Shown here one piece after another: positions 34,849-43,744 of a stretch of 64,000 nucleotides of DNA (positions within the stretch are counted from its first letter, which is position 1; the number at the start of each line of letters is the position of its first letter). This DNA comes from Streptomyces alboflavus (GTDB taxonomy: Bacteria; Actinomycetota; Actinomycetes; Streptomycetales; Streptomycetaceae): contig NZ_JNXT01000021.1 of assembly GCF_000716675.1 (NCBI RefSeq), positions 62,001-126,000 on the forward strand, written 5' to 3'. Below the pieces are notes generated by a model, which saw only the letters and a program-made list of their open reading frames with translations, made no database searches and was not told where the DNA came from. The position numbers and the translations under genes were made by a program.

Positions 34849-36813
34849 TTGAAACGCACCTCACGACCACAGAAGTCCCGCGCGCCGAGAACTCCCCTGG
34901 CCCGGCTCCTGATATCGGCCCTCGTCATGTGCCTCGGCCTCGGCCTGGTCGCCTTCACCGGCCAGGGCGCCACGGCGGCCGCCGGGGCCAAGCCCCCCGC
35001 GCCCCGCCCGGGCACCGCCCCCTCCCCCGCCACCCCCACCTCGACCGAGGACCTGCGGGCCACCGAGGCCGAGCACGCGGCCAAGCCGACCAAGGACCCG
35101 TCGAAGCGCCCGCCCGCGCACACCGTCAAGCAGGCCCCCAAGGCGTACCGCAGCGCCCCGAAAGCGGCCTGCAACGTCTCCGACTTCACCTCGAAGACCG
35201 GCGGCGCCCTGGTCCAGCAGATCAAGTCGTCGGAGACCAGCTGTATCAACACGCTGTTCGGCGTGACCGGTTCCGACGCCCGGGCCCTGTTCCGCGAGGA
35301 GCAGATGGTGACGGTCTCCCACGCACTGCGTGACGCGGCGGTCAACTACCCCGGGAACAACAGCGGTTCGATCACACAGATCGTCCTCTACCTGCGCGCG
35401 GGCTACTACGTGCAGTGGGGCCAGCCCGACACCGTCGGCTCCTACGGCCCGGCGCTGAAGAGCGCCGTCCAGGGCGGCCTCGACGCGTTCTTCCGCTCGG
35501 CGCGCGCCTTCGACGTCACCTCGGCCAACGGCGAGACCCTCGCCGAGACGGTCACCCTGATCGACAGCTCCGGCGAGAACGCCCGCTTCCTGAACGTCGT
35601 CAAGCGGCTCCTCAACGACTACGACTCCTCCTACGACGCCCACTGGTGGATGGTCGCGGCGGTCAACAACACCTACACCGTGCTGTTCCGCGGCCACCAG
35701 GTGCCGGAGTTCGTGGCCGCCGTGCAGGCCGACCAGAGCGTCCTCACCACCCTGCGGGACTTCGCCGTCACCCACGACGGCCTGCTCGGCACCGACAAGT
35801 CGTACCTCACCGCCAACGCCGGGCGCGAGCTGGGCCGCTTCCTGCGGCACGAGCAGTTCGGCGGCGTGGTGCCGCAGTTGGTCAAGCAGCTCCTCGACCG
35901 CAGCCGCATCACGGGCCGCACGGCCCAGCTGTGGGTCGGCCTCGCCGAGATGACGGACGCGTACGACAAGGACAACTGCTCGTACTACGACACCTGCAAC
36001 CTGCAACAGCGCGTGCGTGACGCCGTCCTGACGGTCAAGCACACCTGCGCCCCGAGCCTGCGGATCATCGCCCAGCAGATGACGTCCACCGAACTGGGCG
36101 CCGCCTGTTCCAGCCTGCTCGCCCAGGACTCCTACTTCCACGGCGTGGCCAAGGACAACGGCCCGGTCGCGAACGACAACAACACCACCCTCGAAGTCGT
36201 CGCGTTCGACTCCAGCAGCGACTACAAGACGTACGCGGGCATCGTCTTCGGCATCGACACGAACAACGGCGGCATGTACCTGGAGGGCAACCCGGCGCAG
36301 GCCGGCAACCTGCCGCGGTTCATCGCGTACGAGGCGGAGTGGCTGCGCCCCGACTTCCAGATCTGGAACCTCAACCACGAGTACACGCACTACCTCGACG
36401 GCCGCTTCAACATGTACGGCGACTTCGCGGAGGGCATGAAGACGCCGACCGTGATGTGGGTGGAGGGCTTCGCGGAGTACATCTCGTACTCGTACCGCGG
36501 TGTCACCTATGACGACGCGATCGAGCAGGCGGGCAAGAAGACGTACCGGCTCAGCACGCTCTTCGACACCACCTACGACAACGCCGACTCCACGCGCGTC
36601 TACAACTGGGGTTATCTGGCCGTGCGTTACCTGATCCAGTCCCACCCCCAGGACGTGACGGCCCTGCTCGGCCACTACCGCAAGGGCGACTGGGCGGCGG
36701 CCCGCAACCTGCTCACGAACACCATCGGCACTCGCTACGACGCGGACTTCGCCAATTGGCTGGACAAGTGCTCCGCGGGCGACTGCGGAACCCGTCCGGG
36801 CGCGCGGGGCTGA
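34849..36813 (+). CDS. M9-family collagenase, secreted
   Basis: 654 residues from TTG 34849, which has GGAGGG upstream. The signal peptide has an Arg-rich n-region and the core LISALVMCLGLGLVAF. A ~90-residue Pro/Ala/Lys-rich linker follows. The activator-type domain is residues ~100-430. The peptidase part has the zinc site NLNHEYTHYLDG (HExxH) and the third-ligand glutamate region WVEGFAEYISYSY. No PKD or collagen-binding C-terminal domains are present, so it is a minimal M9 enzyme degrading collagen-like or gelatinous proteins outside the cell. It interrupts the pyrimidine-catabolism region. Confidence 0.93.
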   Translation: MKRTSRPQKSRAPRTPLARLLISALVMCLGLGLVAFTGQGATAAAGAKPPAPRPGTAPSPATPTSTEDLRATEAEHAAKPTKDPSKRPPAHTVKQAPKAYRSAPKAACNVSDFTSKTGGALVQQIKSSETSCINTLFGVTGSDARALFREEQMVTVSHALRDAAVNYPGNNSGSITQIVLYLRAGYYVQWGQPDTVGSYGPALKSAVQGGLDAFFRSARAFDVTSANGETLAETVTLIDSSGENARFLNVVKRLLNDYDSSYDAHWWMVAAVNNTYTVLFRGHQVPEFVAAVQADQSVLTTLRDFAVTHDGLLGTDKSYLTANAGRELGRFLRHEQFGGVVPQLVKQLLDRSRITGRTAQLWVGLAEMTDAYDKDNCSYYDTCNLQQRVRDAVLTVKHTCAPSLRIIAQQMTSTELGAACSSLLAQDSYFHGVAKDNGPVANDNNTTLEVVAFDSSSDYKTYAGIVFGIDTNNGGMYLEGNPAQAGNLPRFIAYEAEWLRPDFQIWNLNHEYTHYLDGRFNMYGDFAEGMKTPTVMWVEGFAEYISYSYRGVTYDDAIEQAGKKTYRLSTLFDTTYDNADSTRVYNWGYLAVRYLIQSHPQDVTALLGHYRKGDWAAARNLLTNTIGTRYDADFANWLDKCSAGDCGTRPGARG

Positions 36814-36837
36814 CACTCCATCAGCACCGCACGGGTC

Positions 36838-36873
36838 GGCGCGCAGGCGGACAACAGCGTCCGCCTGCGCGCC
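36838..36873. terminator. Bidirectional terminator between collagenase and LLM genes
   Basis: A perfect 15-bp stem (36838-36852 with 36859-36873) and an AACAGC loop lie in the 78-bp gap between convergent genes. Confidence 0.85.
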
Positions 36874-36891
36874 GGTCTCTCCCGTGTGCGG

Positions 36892-37908
36892 CTATGCGCC
36901 GAAGGCCGGGATGACCGTGCTGCCGTAGCCGTCGATGACCTTCTCGCGGGCGTCGTGCATCGCGTACACCGCGAACTGGTCGACCCCGAGGTCCCGCAAC
37001 TGCTCCAGTTTCCGCCGGTGTTGGGCGGCGGTGCCGATGACGCAGAAGCGGTCCACGATCTCGTCGGGCACGAACGCGGTGTCGGGGTTGCCCGCGCGGC
37101 CGTGGTGGGCGTAGTCATACCCTTCGCGGGCCTTGATGTAGTCGGTCAGCGCCTCGGGCACCAGGCCCGAGTGCTCCCCGTACTTGGCGACCAGGTCGGC
37201 GACGTGGTTGCCCACCATGCCGCCGAACCACCGGCACTCGTCCCGGGCGTGCGCCAGGGACTCGGGCGAGTCGTCGTCGGTGAGGTAGGCGGGCGCCGCC
37301 ACGCAGATCTTCACGGCCGCCGGATCGCGTCCCGCCTCCACGGCCGCGGCCCGCACCGCCTTGACCATCCACTCCGTCAGGAACGGGTCGGCGAGCTGGA
37401 GGATGAACCCGTCGGCCTTCTGCCCGGCGAGGGCAAGGGCCCTCGGGCCGTACGCGGCCATCCACACCGGCAGCCTGCCGTCGCGCACCCACGGGAGGCG
37501 CAGCGTCTGCCCGCCGACGTCGGCCTCCCGGCCCTCGGCGAGGTCACGGACGACGTCGATGCACTCGCCGAGGCGGGCCAGGGTGTTGGGCTTGCGGCCG
37601 GCGACCCGCATGGCGGAGTCGCCGCGGCCGATGCCGCACACGGTGCGGTTGCCGTACATGTCGTTGAGCGTGGCGAACGTGGAGGCGGTGACCTCCCAGG
37701 TCCTGGTGCCCGGGTTGGTCACCATCGGGCCGACCGTCAGGTGTTCGGTGTGCTCAAGGATCCGGCTGTAGATCACGAACGGCTCCTGCCACAGGACCGC
37801 CGAGTCGAACGTCCAGCCGTAGCGGAAGCCGCGCTCCTCGGCGCGGCGCATCAGGTCGACCACGGCGGACGCGGGCGGGTCGGTCTGCAGGACAAGTCCG
37901 AAATCCAC
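36892..37908 (-). CDS. LLM-class flavin/F420-dependent oxidoreductase
   Basis: 338-residue luciferase-like monooxygenase-fold protein, starting DFGLVLQTDPPASAVVDLM. VCGIGRGDSAMRVAGRKP and LPVWMAAYGPRALALAGQ are the cofactor-binding strands of the F420-type members (TIGR03842/CPS_4043-like). GTG at 37908 is preceded by AAGGAGGT, an exceptionally strong ribosome site. It is the last gene of the operon with ureidopropionase-like hydrolase, aminotransferase and dihydropyrimidinase, which suggests it acts on a pyrimidine, hydantoin or related ring compound. Its reaction is not established; it could take the place of dihydropyrimidine dehydrogenase, which is not seen here. Confidence 0.85.
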   Translation of the reverse strand: MDFGLVLQTDPPASAVVDLMRRAEERGFRYGWTFDSAVLWQEPFVIYSRILEHTEHLTVGPMVTNPGTRTWEVTASTFATLNDMYGNRTVCGIGRGDSAMRVAGRKPNTLARLGECIDVVRDLAEGREADVGGQTLRLPWVRDGRLPVWMAAYGPRALALAGQKADGFILQLADPFLTEWMVKAVRAAAVEAGRDPAAVKICVAAPAYLTDDDSPESLAHARDECRWFGGMVGNHVADLVAKYGEHSGLVPEALTDYIKAREGYDYAHHGRAGNPDTAFVPDEIVDRFCVIGTAAQHRRKLEQLRDLGVDQFAVYAMHDAREKVIDGYGSTVIPAFGA

Positions 37909-37960
37909 GAGGGACCTCCTTGCTGGTTCAGGTGAGTGAGCGGCGCGCGCGGGCGGCCGG

Positions 37961-39364
37961 TCAGCCCAGGTACTGGCAGGTGGCGCGCGGGGTGTAGAGG
38001 CCGTGCCCGGCGCGTCCGGTGAACTCCCGCTGGTCGATGACGAGTTCGCCGCGCGAAAGGACCGTCTCGACGCGGCCGGTGACCTGCTTTCCCTCGTACG
38101 CGGAGTAGTCGACGTTCATGTGGTGGGTGTCGGCGGAGATCACCTGGGTCGCGGCGGGGTCGTAGACGACGACGTCGGCGTCCGCGCCGGGGGCGATGGT
38201 GCCCTTCTTCGGGTAGAGGCCGAACATGCGGGCCGGGGTCGCGCAGGCGATCTCGATCCAGCGGCGGCGGGTGATGTGCCCGTCGAGGACGGCCTGGTGC
38301 AGCAGGTCCATGCGGTTCTCGACGCCGGGCAGGCCGTTGGGGATCTTCGAGAAGTCGCCGCGGCCCAGCTCCTTCTGGCCGGTGAAGCAGAACGGGCAGT
38401 GGTCGGTGGAGACCACCTGGAGGTCGTTGGTCCTCAGGCCCCGCCAGAGCGCCGCCTGGTGCTCGCGGGGCCGCAGGGGCGTCGAGCAGACGTACTTGGC
38501 GCCCTCGAAGTCCGGCTCGGCGAGGTTGTCGGTGGACAGGAACAGATACTGCGGGCAGGTCTCCCCGAACACGTCGAGCCCCTTGTCCCGCGCGGCCGCA
38601 AGCTCCGCGACGGCCTCCTCGGCGGAGACGTGCACGACGTACAGCGGGGCGCCCGCGACCCGGGCGAGCTGGATCGCGCGGTGCGTGGCCTCGGCCTCCA
38701 GGAGGACCTTCCTGACCTCGCCGTGGTAGCGGGGGTCGGTCTCGCCGCGCTGCAGGGCCTGCTCGACGAGGACGTCGATGGCGATGCCGTTCTCGGCGTG
38801 CATCATGATCAGCCCGCCGTTGGCGGCGGAGCGCTGCATGGCGCGCAGGATCTGCCCGTCGTCGCTGTAGAAGACGCCGGGGTAGGCCATGAAGAGCTTG
38901 AAGGAGGTGATGCCCTCCTCCACGAGCAGGTCCATCTCCTTCAGCGTCCGCTCGTTGACGTCGGACAGGATCATGTGGAAGGCGTAGTCGACGGCGCACT
39001 TGCCGTCGGCCTTCGCGTACCAGGCGTCCAGGCCCTCGCGCAGTGACCGGCCGACGGTCTGGACGGCGAAGTCGACGATGGTGGTGGTGCCGCCCCAGGC
39101 GGCGGCGCGGGTGCCGCTCTCGAAGGAGTCCGACGCGAAGGTGCCGCCGAACGGCAGCTCCATGTGGGTGTGCGCGTCGACGCCGCCCGGGATGACGTAC
39201 TTGTCGCTCGCGTCGATGACGCGGTCCGCGCTCCAGGCCTCGGCGGCCTGCGTGCCGCGCGCGGCGAGCGCCGCGATCCGGCCGTCCTCGATCAGGACGT
39301 CGGCGTGCAGCTCCTCGGCGGCGGTGATGACGAGGCCGCCGCGGATCAGGGTGCGGGTACTCAT
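37961..39364 (-). CDS. hydA: Dihydropyrimidinase / D-hydantoinase
   Basis: 467-residue cyclic amidohydrolase. The metal ligands appear as GVDAHTHMELPFGG (HxH), the carboxylated-Lys segment ITSFKLFMAYPG, a His in MMHAENG, a His in LYVVHVSAEEA and Asp in VVSTDHCPF. It opens dihydrouracil, dihydrothymine or hydantoin rings to N-carbamoyl amino acids. The upstream gene for N-carbamoyl-beta-alanine hydrolysis supports dihydropyrimidine use. ATG at 39364. The gaps to the flanking operon genes are 52 and 93 bp. Confidence 0.95.
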   Translation of the reverse strand: MSTRTLIRGGLVITAAEELHADVLIEDGRIAALAARGTQAAEAWSADRVIDASDKYVIPGGVDAHTHMELPFGGTFASDSFESGTRAAAWGGTTTIVDFAVQTVGRSLREGLDAWYAKADGKCAVDYAFHMILSDVNERTLKEMDLLVEEGITSFKLFMAYPGVFYSDDGQILRAMQRSAANGGLIMMHAENGIAIDVLVEQALQRGETDPRYHGEVRKVLLEAEATHRAIQLARVAGAPLYVVHVSAEEAVAELAAARDKGLDVFGETCPQYLFLSTDNLAEPDFEGAKYVCSTPLRPREHQAALWRGLRTNDLQVVSTDHCPFCFTGQKELGRGDFSKIPNGLPGVENRMDLLHQAVLDGHITRRRWIEIACATPARMFGLYPKKGTIAPGADADVVVYDPAATQVISADTHHMNVDYSAYEGKQVTGRVETVLSRGELVIDQREFTGRAGHGLYTPRATCQYLG

Positions 39365-39457
39365 GGTGGTGCGCTCCCTTTCGTACGTACGGGGGTACGC
39401 GAAGTGCGGTGCGGTGCGCGGACACGGGGCGTGCCCGCGCACGGGGCGGGGCGCGGC

Positions 39458-40741
39458 CTAGACGCTCCGCAGGGCCCGCTCCAGGATCGCGGCGCCCTCC
39501 TCGGCCTCGGCGACGGTCAGCGACAGGGGCGGGGCGATGCGCAGCACGCTGGTGCTGTGCCCGCCGCCCTTGCCGATGAGCAGACCGCCCTCGCGGGCCG
39601 CCTCCAGGACGGCCGCGGCCGCCTGCGGGTGGGCCTCGTCGGTGCCGGGCCTGACCAGCTCGATACCGATCATCAGGCCCCGGCCGCGCACCTCGTGGAC
39701 CACGGGGAGCTGGGCGCAGATGGCCCGCAGCCGTTCGATGAGCAGCCCGCCGACGCGGCGCGCGTTGCCCTGGAGGTCGTGCTCCAGGAGGTACGAGAGG
39801 TTGGCGAGGCCCGCGGCCATGGTGACGGGCGAACCGCCGAAGGTGGAGATGGAGTTGGCGTCCAGGGAGTTCATGATCTCGGCGCGGCCGACGACGCCGC
39901 CGATGGACATGCCGTTGCCGATGCCCTTGGCGAAGGTGAGCAGGTCCGGCGGTCCGGCGGCGGCGTGCGCCTGCCAGCCCCAGAAGTGGTCGCCGGTGCG
40001 GCCCCAGCCGGTCTGCACCTCGTCGGCGATCCACAGGATGCCGTGCTCGGCGAGGACCTCGCGGAAGGCGGCGTACAGGCCGTCGGGCGGCGAGGTGAAA
40101 CCGCCGACGCCCTGGATCGGCTCGGCGATGAGCGCGGCGACGCCGCCGCGGGACTGGCCGAGCATGTCCCGCAGGTCCGCGACGCACGCCGCGGTGAACT
40201 CGGCGTCGCTGAGGCCCGCGTAGGGCCCGCGGGAGCGGACGCCGCCGTGGACGTACAGCGTCTGCAACGGCGACAGGCTCGTGGGCGACCAGGACTGATT
40301 GCCGGTGATGCCGACCGCGGTGAAGGAGCGGCCGTGGTAGCTGTTGCGCATCGCCAGGATCTGGTTGGAGCGGCGGTGGGCGGTGGCGAGGAGCAGCGCC
40401 GTGTCGTTGGCCTCGGTGCCCGACGTCGTGAAGAACACGCGGGCGTCCGGGATGCCGGACAGGGCCGCGATCCGCTCGGCGAGGTCGACCATCGGGCGGT
40501 TCAGATAGAGCGTCGAGCTGTGGATGATCCGGCCCGCCTGCTCGGCGACGGCCTTGGTGACGTCGGGCAGCGCGTGCGCGGTCATCGTGGTGAGGATGCC
40601 GCCGAAGAAGTCGAGGTAGCGCCGTCCGGCGGCGTCCCAGACGTGGCGGCCCTCGCCGTGCGTCAGCTCGATCGGCTCGTCGTAGTAGAGCGCGAGCCAG
40701 TCCGGCAGGACGGCCCGGTGCCGTGCGTAGAGGTCCTTCAC
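39458..40741 (-). CDS. Class III aminotransferase, probable beta-alanine/omega-amino acid transaminase
   Basis: 427-residue PLP-dependent class III aminotransferase. FFTTSGTEANDTAL is the cofactor phosphate region, ILWIADEVQTGWGRTG supplies the Asp of the PLP pyridine contact, and DLLTFAKGIGNGMSIGG contains the Schiff-base Lys. In the operon it would convert beta-alanine (or 3-aminoisobutyrate) to the semialdehyde. GTG at 40741 overlaps the hydrolase stop as GTGA. Substrate is inferred from context. Confidence 0.92.
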   Translation of the reverse strand: MKDLYARHRAVLPDWLALYYDEPIELTHGEGRHVWDAAGRRYLDFFGGILTTMTAHALPDVTKAVAEQAGRIIHSSTLYLNRPMVDLAERIAALSGIPDARVFFTTSGTEANDTALLLATAHRRSNQILAMRNSYHGRSFTAVGITGNQSWSPTSLSPLQTLYVHGGVRSRGPYAGLSDAEFTAACVADLRDMLGQSRGGVAALIAEPIQGVGGFTSPPDGLYAAFREVLAEHGILWIADEVQTGWGRTGDHFWGWQAHAAAGPPDLLTFAKGIGNGMSIGGVVGRAEIMNSLDANSISTFGGSPVTMAAGLANLSYLLEHDLQGNARRVGGLLIERLRAICAQLPVVHEVRGRGLMIGIELVRPGTDEAHPQAAAAVLEAAREGGLLIGKGGGHSTSVLRIAPPLSLTVAEAEEGAAILERALRSV

Positions 40742-41580
40742 GGGTTGACCAGCCCTTCGTACGCGTCCGGGCGGCGGTCCCGGTAGAACGCCCACTGTTC
40801 GCGGACCTCGTCGATCAGGTCGAAGTCGAGGTCGCGCACGACGAGTTCCTCCGCCTTGTCACTCGCCGTCTCGCCGACGAACTGCCCGCGCGGGTCCACG
40901 AAGTAACTCGTGCCGTAGAAGTCGTTGTCGCCGTACTCCTCCTGGCCGACGCGGTTGATCGCGGCGATGAAGTACTCGTTGGCGACGGCCGCCGCGGGCT
41001 GCTCCAGCTGCCACAGATAGGCGGAGAGGCCGCGGGAGGTGGCCGACGGGTTGTAGACGAGCTGGGCGCCGTTCAGGCCCAACTGGCGCCAGCCCTCGGG
41101 GAAGTGGCGGTCGTAGCAGATGTAGACGCCGACGCGGCCGACGGCGGTGTCGAAGACGGGCCAGCCGATGTTGCCCGGCCTGAAGTAGAACTTCTCCCAG
41201 AATCCCTTGACTTGGGGGATGTGGTGCTTGCGGTACTTGCCCAGATAGCTGCCGTCGGCGTCGATCACCGCGGCGGTGTTGTAGTAGAAACCGGCCTGCT
41301 CGACCTCGAAGACCGGCACGACGATCACCATGCCGGTCTCGCGCGCGAGGTCCTGCATCCGGCGCACCGTGGGCCCGTCCGGCACCGGCTCCGCCCAGCG
41401 GTAGTGCTCCTTCTCCTGGACCTGGCAGAAGTAGGGAGCGTTGAAGACCTCTTGGAAACCGATGACCTTGGCACCCTGCCGAGCGGCTTCGCGGGCGTGC
41501 TCCTCATGCTTGGCGATCATGGATTCGGTGTCGCCTGTCCAGGTCGCCTGGACCAGTGCGGCGCGTACGACATTGGCCAT
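40738..41580 (-). CDS. Nitrilase-superfamily hydrolase, probable beta-ureidopropionase
   Basis: 280-residue CN-hydrolase. The catalytic triad is visible: Glu in VIGFQEVFNAPYF, Lys in LGKYRKHHIP and Cys in VYICYDRHFPEGWR. It resembles N-carbamoyl-beta-alanine amidohydrolases. In the pathway it releases beta-alanine, CO2 and ammonia from the dihydropyrimidinase product. It is first in the operon, with the candidate operator just upstream. Confidence 0.93.
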   Translation of the reverse strand: MANVVRAALVQATWTGDTESMIAKHEEHAREAARQGAKVIGFQEVFNAPYFCQVQEKEHYRWAEPVPDGPTVRRMQDLARETGMVIVVPVFEVEQAGFYYNTAAVIDADGSYLGKYRKHHIPQVKGFWEKFYFRPGNIGWPVFDTAVGRVGVYICYDRHFPEGWRQLGLNGAQLVYNPSATSRGLSAYLWQLEQPAAAVANEYFIAAINRVGQEEYGDNDFYGTSYFVDPRGQFVGETASDKAEELVVRDLDFDLIDEVREQWAFYRDRRPDAYEGLVNP

Positions 41581-41612
41581 GAGCTGCTCCTTCGACGGGA
41601 CGTCAGAGAGCC

Positions 41613-41640
41613 TCTACGCCCGTAGACTTCTTGCGTAGAC
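41613..41640. promoter_or_regulatory. Candidate operator of the pyrimidine-catabolism operon
   Basis: TCTACGCCCGTAGA (41613-41626) is a 6-2-6 inverted repeat, and CGTAGAC at 41621 recurs at 41634 with a 13-bp period. It lies 33-60 bp before the first operon gene, where a regulator such as the nearby GntR protein could bind. That pairing is inference. Confidence 0.55.
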
Positions 41641-41753
41641 AGACGAACGTAAGCCCCATCGACGGCCTTGCCAAGACCATCGTCGTAACGCGGCGGAGTC
41701 GATCATGTTTCGCACCCGAGCGGGTGACGGACCCGCGCCGGCCACGGCGTGGC

Positions 41754-43274
41754 TCAGGTGGTGAAGCCCGCGACGCGCAAGGCGTGCACGAGGTCCCAGT
41801 GGCGCTCGTCCGACGCCGCCTTCGCGGCCTCCAGGAGCTGCGGGATGAGCCGGGGCGGGTCGGTGTGCGCGCAGGCCGCGACGTCCTCGGCGCTGCGGAC
41901 CCGGACGAACGCGTCGAGCAGCGCCCGGGCCTCGCGGGTGCGCCCCGCGTCGGCCAGCGCGATCAGGGACTCGGCGATCTCCGGGGCGGGCCGGGCCACG
42001 CCCTGGCGAAGGAGCTTGCGGCAGTCCTCCGCGCGGCCCGCACCGGCGAGCGCGTCCGCGACGGCCACGAGCCGGTCGGGCGGCAGCGACGCGGCCTCCC
42101 ACAGCAGGGTGGCCCAGTCGGCGGCGAGGCCCGCGTGGTGCAGTTCCTCGGCGAACAGCGGGAGCCTCGCCGCGGGCCATCCCGCGGCCTCGACGAGCAC
42201 CCCGTGCGCCTCCCCGCTGCGGCCCTCGCCGCGCAGCCGGATCAGGGCCTGCACGGCGTCGACGGTGACGCGCTCGTCCGCGAGGTGCGCCTCGGCGGCG
42301 GCACGCGCCTCGGCCGCCTCACGGTCACCGGCGGCCCGGTCCACGGGCCTGGACCGTCTCGGGGCGCGCGGCGCGGCGTCCATGGCCTGGGCGTAGCGCG
42401 CGCCGCGGGGCGTCCCCGCGTCGTCGGACGCCCCGTCCGTCACGGGCACGACAGCCTCCCCGTAGGGCTCCACGCCGTCCGCCTCGTCGGCGTCGAGCCC
42501 GGCGAAGCGGGCGCCCCGGGGGCGGCGGCGCGAGTGGGACTGGTGCGGGACGCGGGCGGTGCGGCCCGCCGGACCGGCCTGGGCGTGCTCGTCGGGGGCG
42601 GGCTCGGCGGCGCGCTCGGGGCGGGGGTGGTCGTCGGGGGCGGTGGTGTCGTACTCGGCGGGGCGGGCCGACTCGGCCGAGCGGGCGTCCGGGGCGCGGC
42701 CCGGCTCCGCACTCGGGGGGCCGCCGTCCTGCCCCGGCCCCCCGAAGTCCACCCACTGCGGCGCGCTCGCCCGGTCGAGGCGGTCGATCCGCGCCCGCAG
42801 TTCCCCGCAGCGCGCGGCGGCGCGTTCGTGGTCGTCGCGCACCCACGCCAGGTCCAGGTGGATGCGGTCCACCTCGTCGGGCGTGGGGGCGACGGCGAGG
42901 GCGCGTGCCAGTTCGTGCTGCCGGTCCAGGGCGAACCGCTGCTCCTGGAGCATCAGGTCGAGCCGGTCGCTGAGGAGTTCGCGGGCGCCGGGCCGGTCGT
43001 CGTGGGCGGCCACCGACGCCGCGTGCAGGGCCCGCGCCCGTGCCGTCTCGGCATGCGCGACGCCCACCCCGGCGTCGGCCGCGAGGTCGTGGAGCAGCGC
43101 CTGCACCACGTCCCAGGGCGGCACCTCGGCGCCTTCGAGGCAGGCCCGCATGCCGTCGGGGTCCCGGGCCAGGAACACCCCGCACCACCCGCCGTCCCGG
43201 TCGATCCGGGCAAGGAGGTCGTTCAAGTACTTTGCGAACTCCCGCACTTCGTCCGGGAGTTGTCCCACTGCCAT
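41754..43274 (-). CDS. Hypothetical helical-repeat protein
   Basis: 506-residue protein I recognise only as a conserved Streptomyces hypothetical. The N-terminal ~150 residues (starting VGQLPDEVREFAKYLNDLL) are acidic and helical, with coiled-coil-like stretches around 110-165. A charged, low-complexity, disordered middle (~175-310) follows. The last ~190 residues contain repeated helical pairs of ~35 residues (for example VQALIRLRGEGRSGEAHGVL and IAESLIALADAGRTREARAL), like PPR/TPR arrays. No catalytic motif or membrane segment is seen. It may be a protein-interaction scaffold. Confidence 0.75.
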   Translation of the reverse strand: MAVGQLPDEVREFAKYLNDLLARIDRDGGWCGVFLARDPDGMRACLEGAEVPPWDVVQALLHDLAADAGVGVAHAETARARALHAASVAAHDDRPGARELLSDRLDLMLQEQRFALDRQHELARALAVAPTPDEVDRIHLDLAWVRDDHERAAARCGELRARIDRLDRASAPQWVDFGGPGQDGGPPSAEPGRAPDARSAESARPAEYDTTAPDDHPRPERAAEPAPDEHAQAGPAGRTARVPHQSHSRRRPRGARFAGLDADEADGVEPYGEAVVPVTDGASDDAGTPRGARYAQAMDAAPRAPRRSRPVDRAAGDREAAEARAAAEAHLADERVTVDAVQALIRLRGEGRSGEAHGVLVEAAGWPAARLPLFAEELHHAGLAADWATLLWEAASLPPDRLVAVADALAGAGRAEDCRKLLRQGVARPAPEIAESLIALADAGRTREARALLDAFVRVRSAEDVAACAHTDPPRLIPQLLEAAKAASDERHWDLVHALRVAGFTT

Positions 43275-43368
43275 GGTCGGGCACCGCCCCCTGGGAGCAT
43301 GGAGTCTGCCGGTCCGGAAGATAACACCAGATGGGTTACGGGACGGCTACACGCGGTTTTCCGAAGGC

Positions 43369-43411
43369 TTCATTAATTACTTGGACGTGCGGCGACAGAC
43401 GTGGTTAGTCT
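43369..43411 (+). promoter_or_regulatory. WblC/WhiB7-like promoter
   Basis: TTGGAC (-35, 43381-43386) and TAGTCT (-10, 43406-43411) are preceded directly by the AT-rich TTCATTAATTAC (43369-43380). An AT-rich element abutting the -35 is the hallmark of WhiB7/WblC-dependent antibiotic-resistance promoters. It predicts a start near 43418, at the leader ORF's ATG. Confidence 0.6.
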
Positions 43412-43417
43412 GCGCAC

Positions 43418-43447
43418 ATGTCCAGTCCCGAGGCGAACAGACGCTAG
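43418..43447 (+). CDS. Nine-codon leader ORF (MSSPEANRR)
   Basis: ATG to TAG short ORF whose start coincides with the predicted transcription start, so it would be read leaderless. Its stop codon lies within a strong hairpin. It looks like an attenuation leader peptide for the efflux gene ~300 bp downstream: slowed ribosomes would alter folding of the hairpins. The coding role is inferred from position only. Confidence 0.5.
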   Translation: MSSPEANRR

Positions 43448-43557
43448 CCACCGGCGCTCCGGTGGCTGCTCCACGACCTTTCTGAGTCCCGCACGGACTC
43501 CGTGAGTTCCTCGTTGTCGCGTGGCAGCGACGCCGACGCCGTGCCGTTCCCCGGCAC
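43446..43557 (+). terminator. Attenuator hairpins in the efflux-gene leader
   Basis: Stem 1 is AGCCACCGG/CCGGTGGCT (43446-43454 with 43459-43467, loop CGCT), overlapping the leader ORF stop. Stem 2 is GAGTCC/GGACTC (43484-43489 with 43495-43500). Stem 3 is GTGCCG/CGGCAC (43541-43546 with 43552-43557). This hairpin-rich leader fits transcriptional attenuation. Confidence 0.5.
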
Positions 43558-43744
43558 GACGCCCGGTCTCGCTCCGCGGCTCCTTCGCCACAGGATCGCC
43601 GCAGTGCCGTGGTCACGGACTGCTCTCTCCCTCTCTCCCCTTCCCCGCGCGGCAGCCGCGCGGCGCGAGCGCGGCCTTCGCCGCGCCGCCGAGGGCTGCC
43701 CGCGGGGCTCGTCGATCCTCTTTCAGTGGTTGCGGAGTCTCGCT

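Noticed and set aside
43502..43744. N-terminal extension of the Cmx-like efflux protein
   Set aside because: The extra 81 residues are Arg/Ala-rich and unlike the family; the region is better explained as a structured leader.
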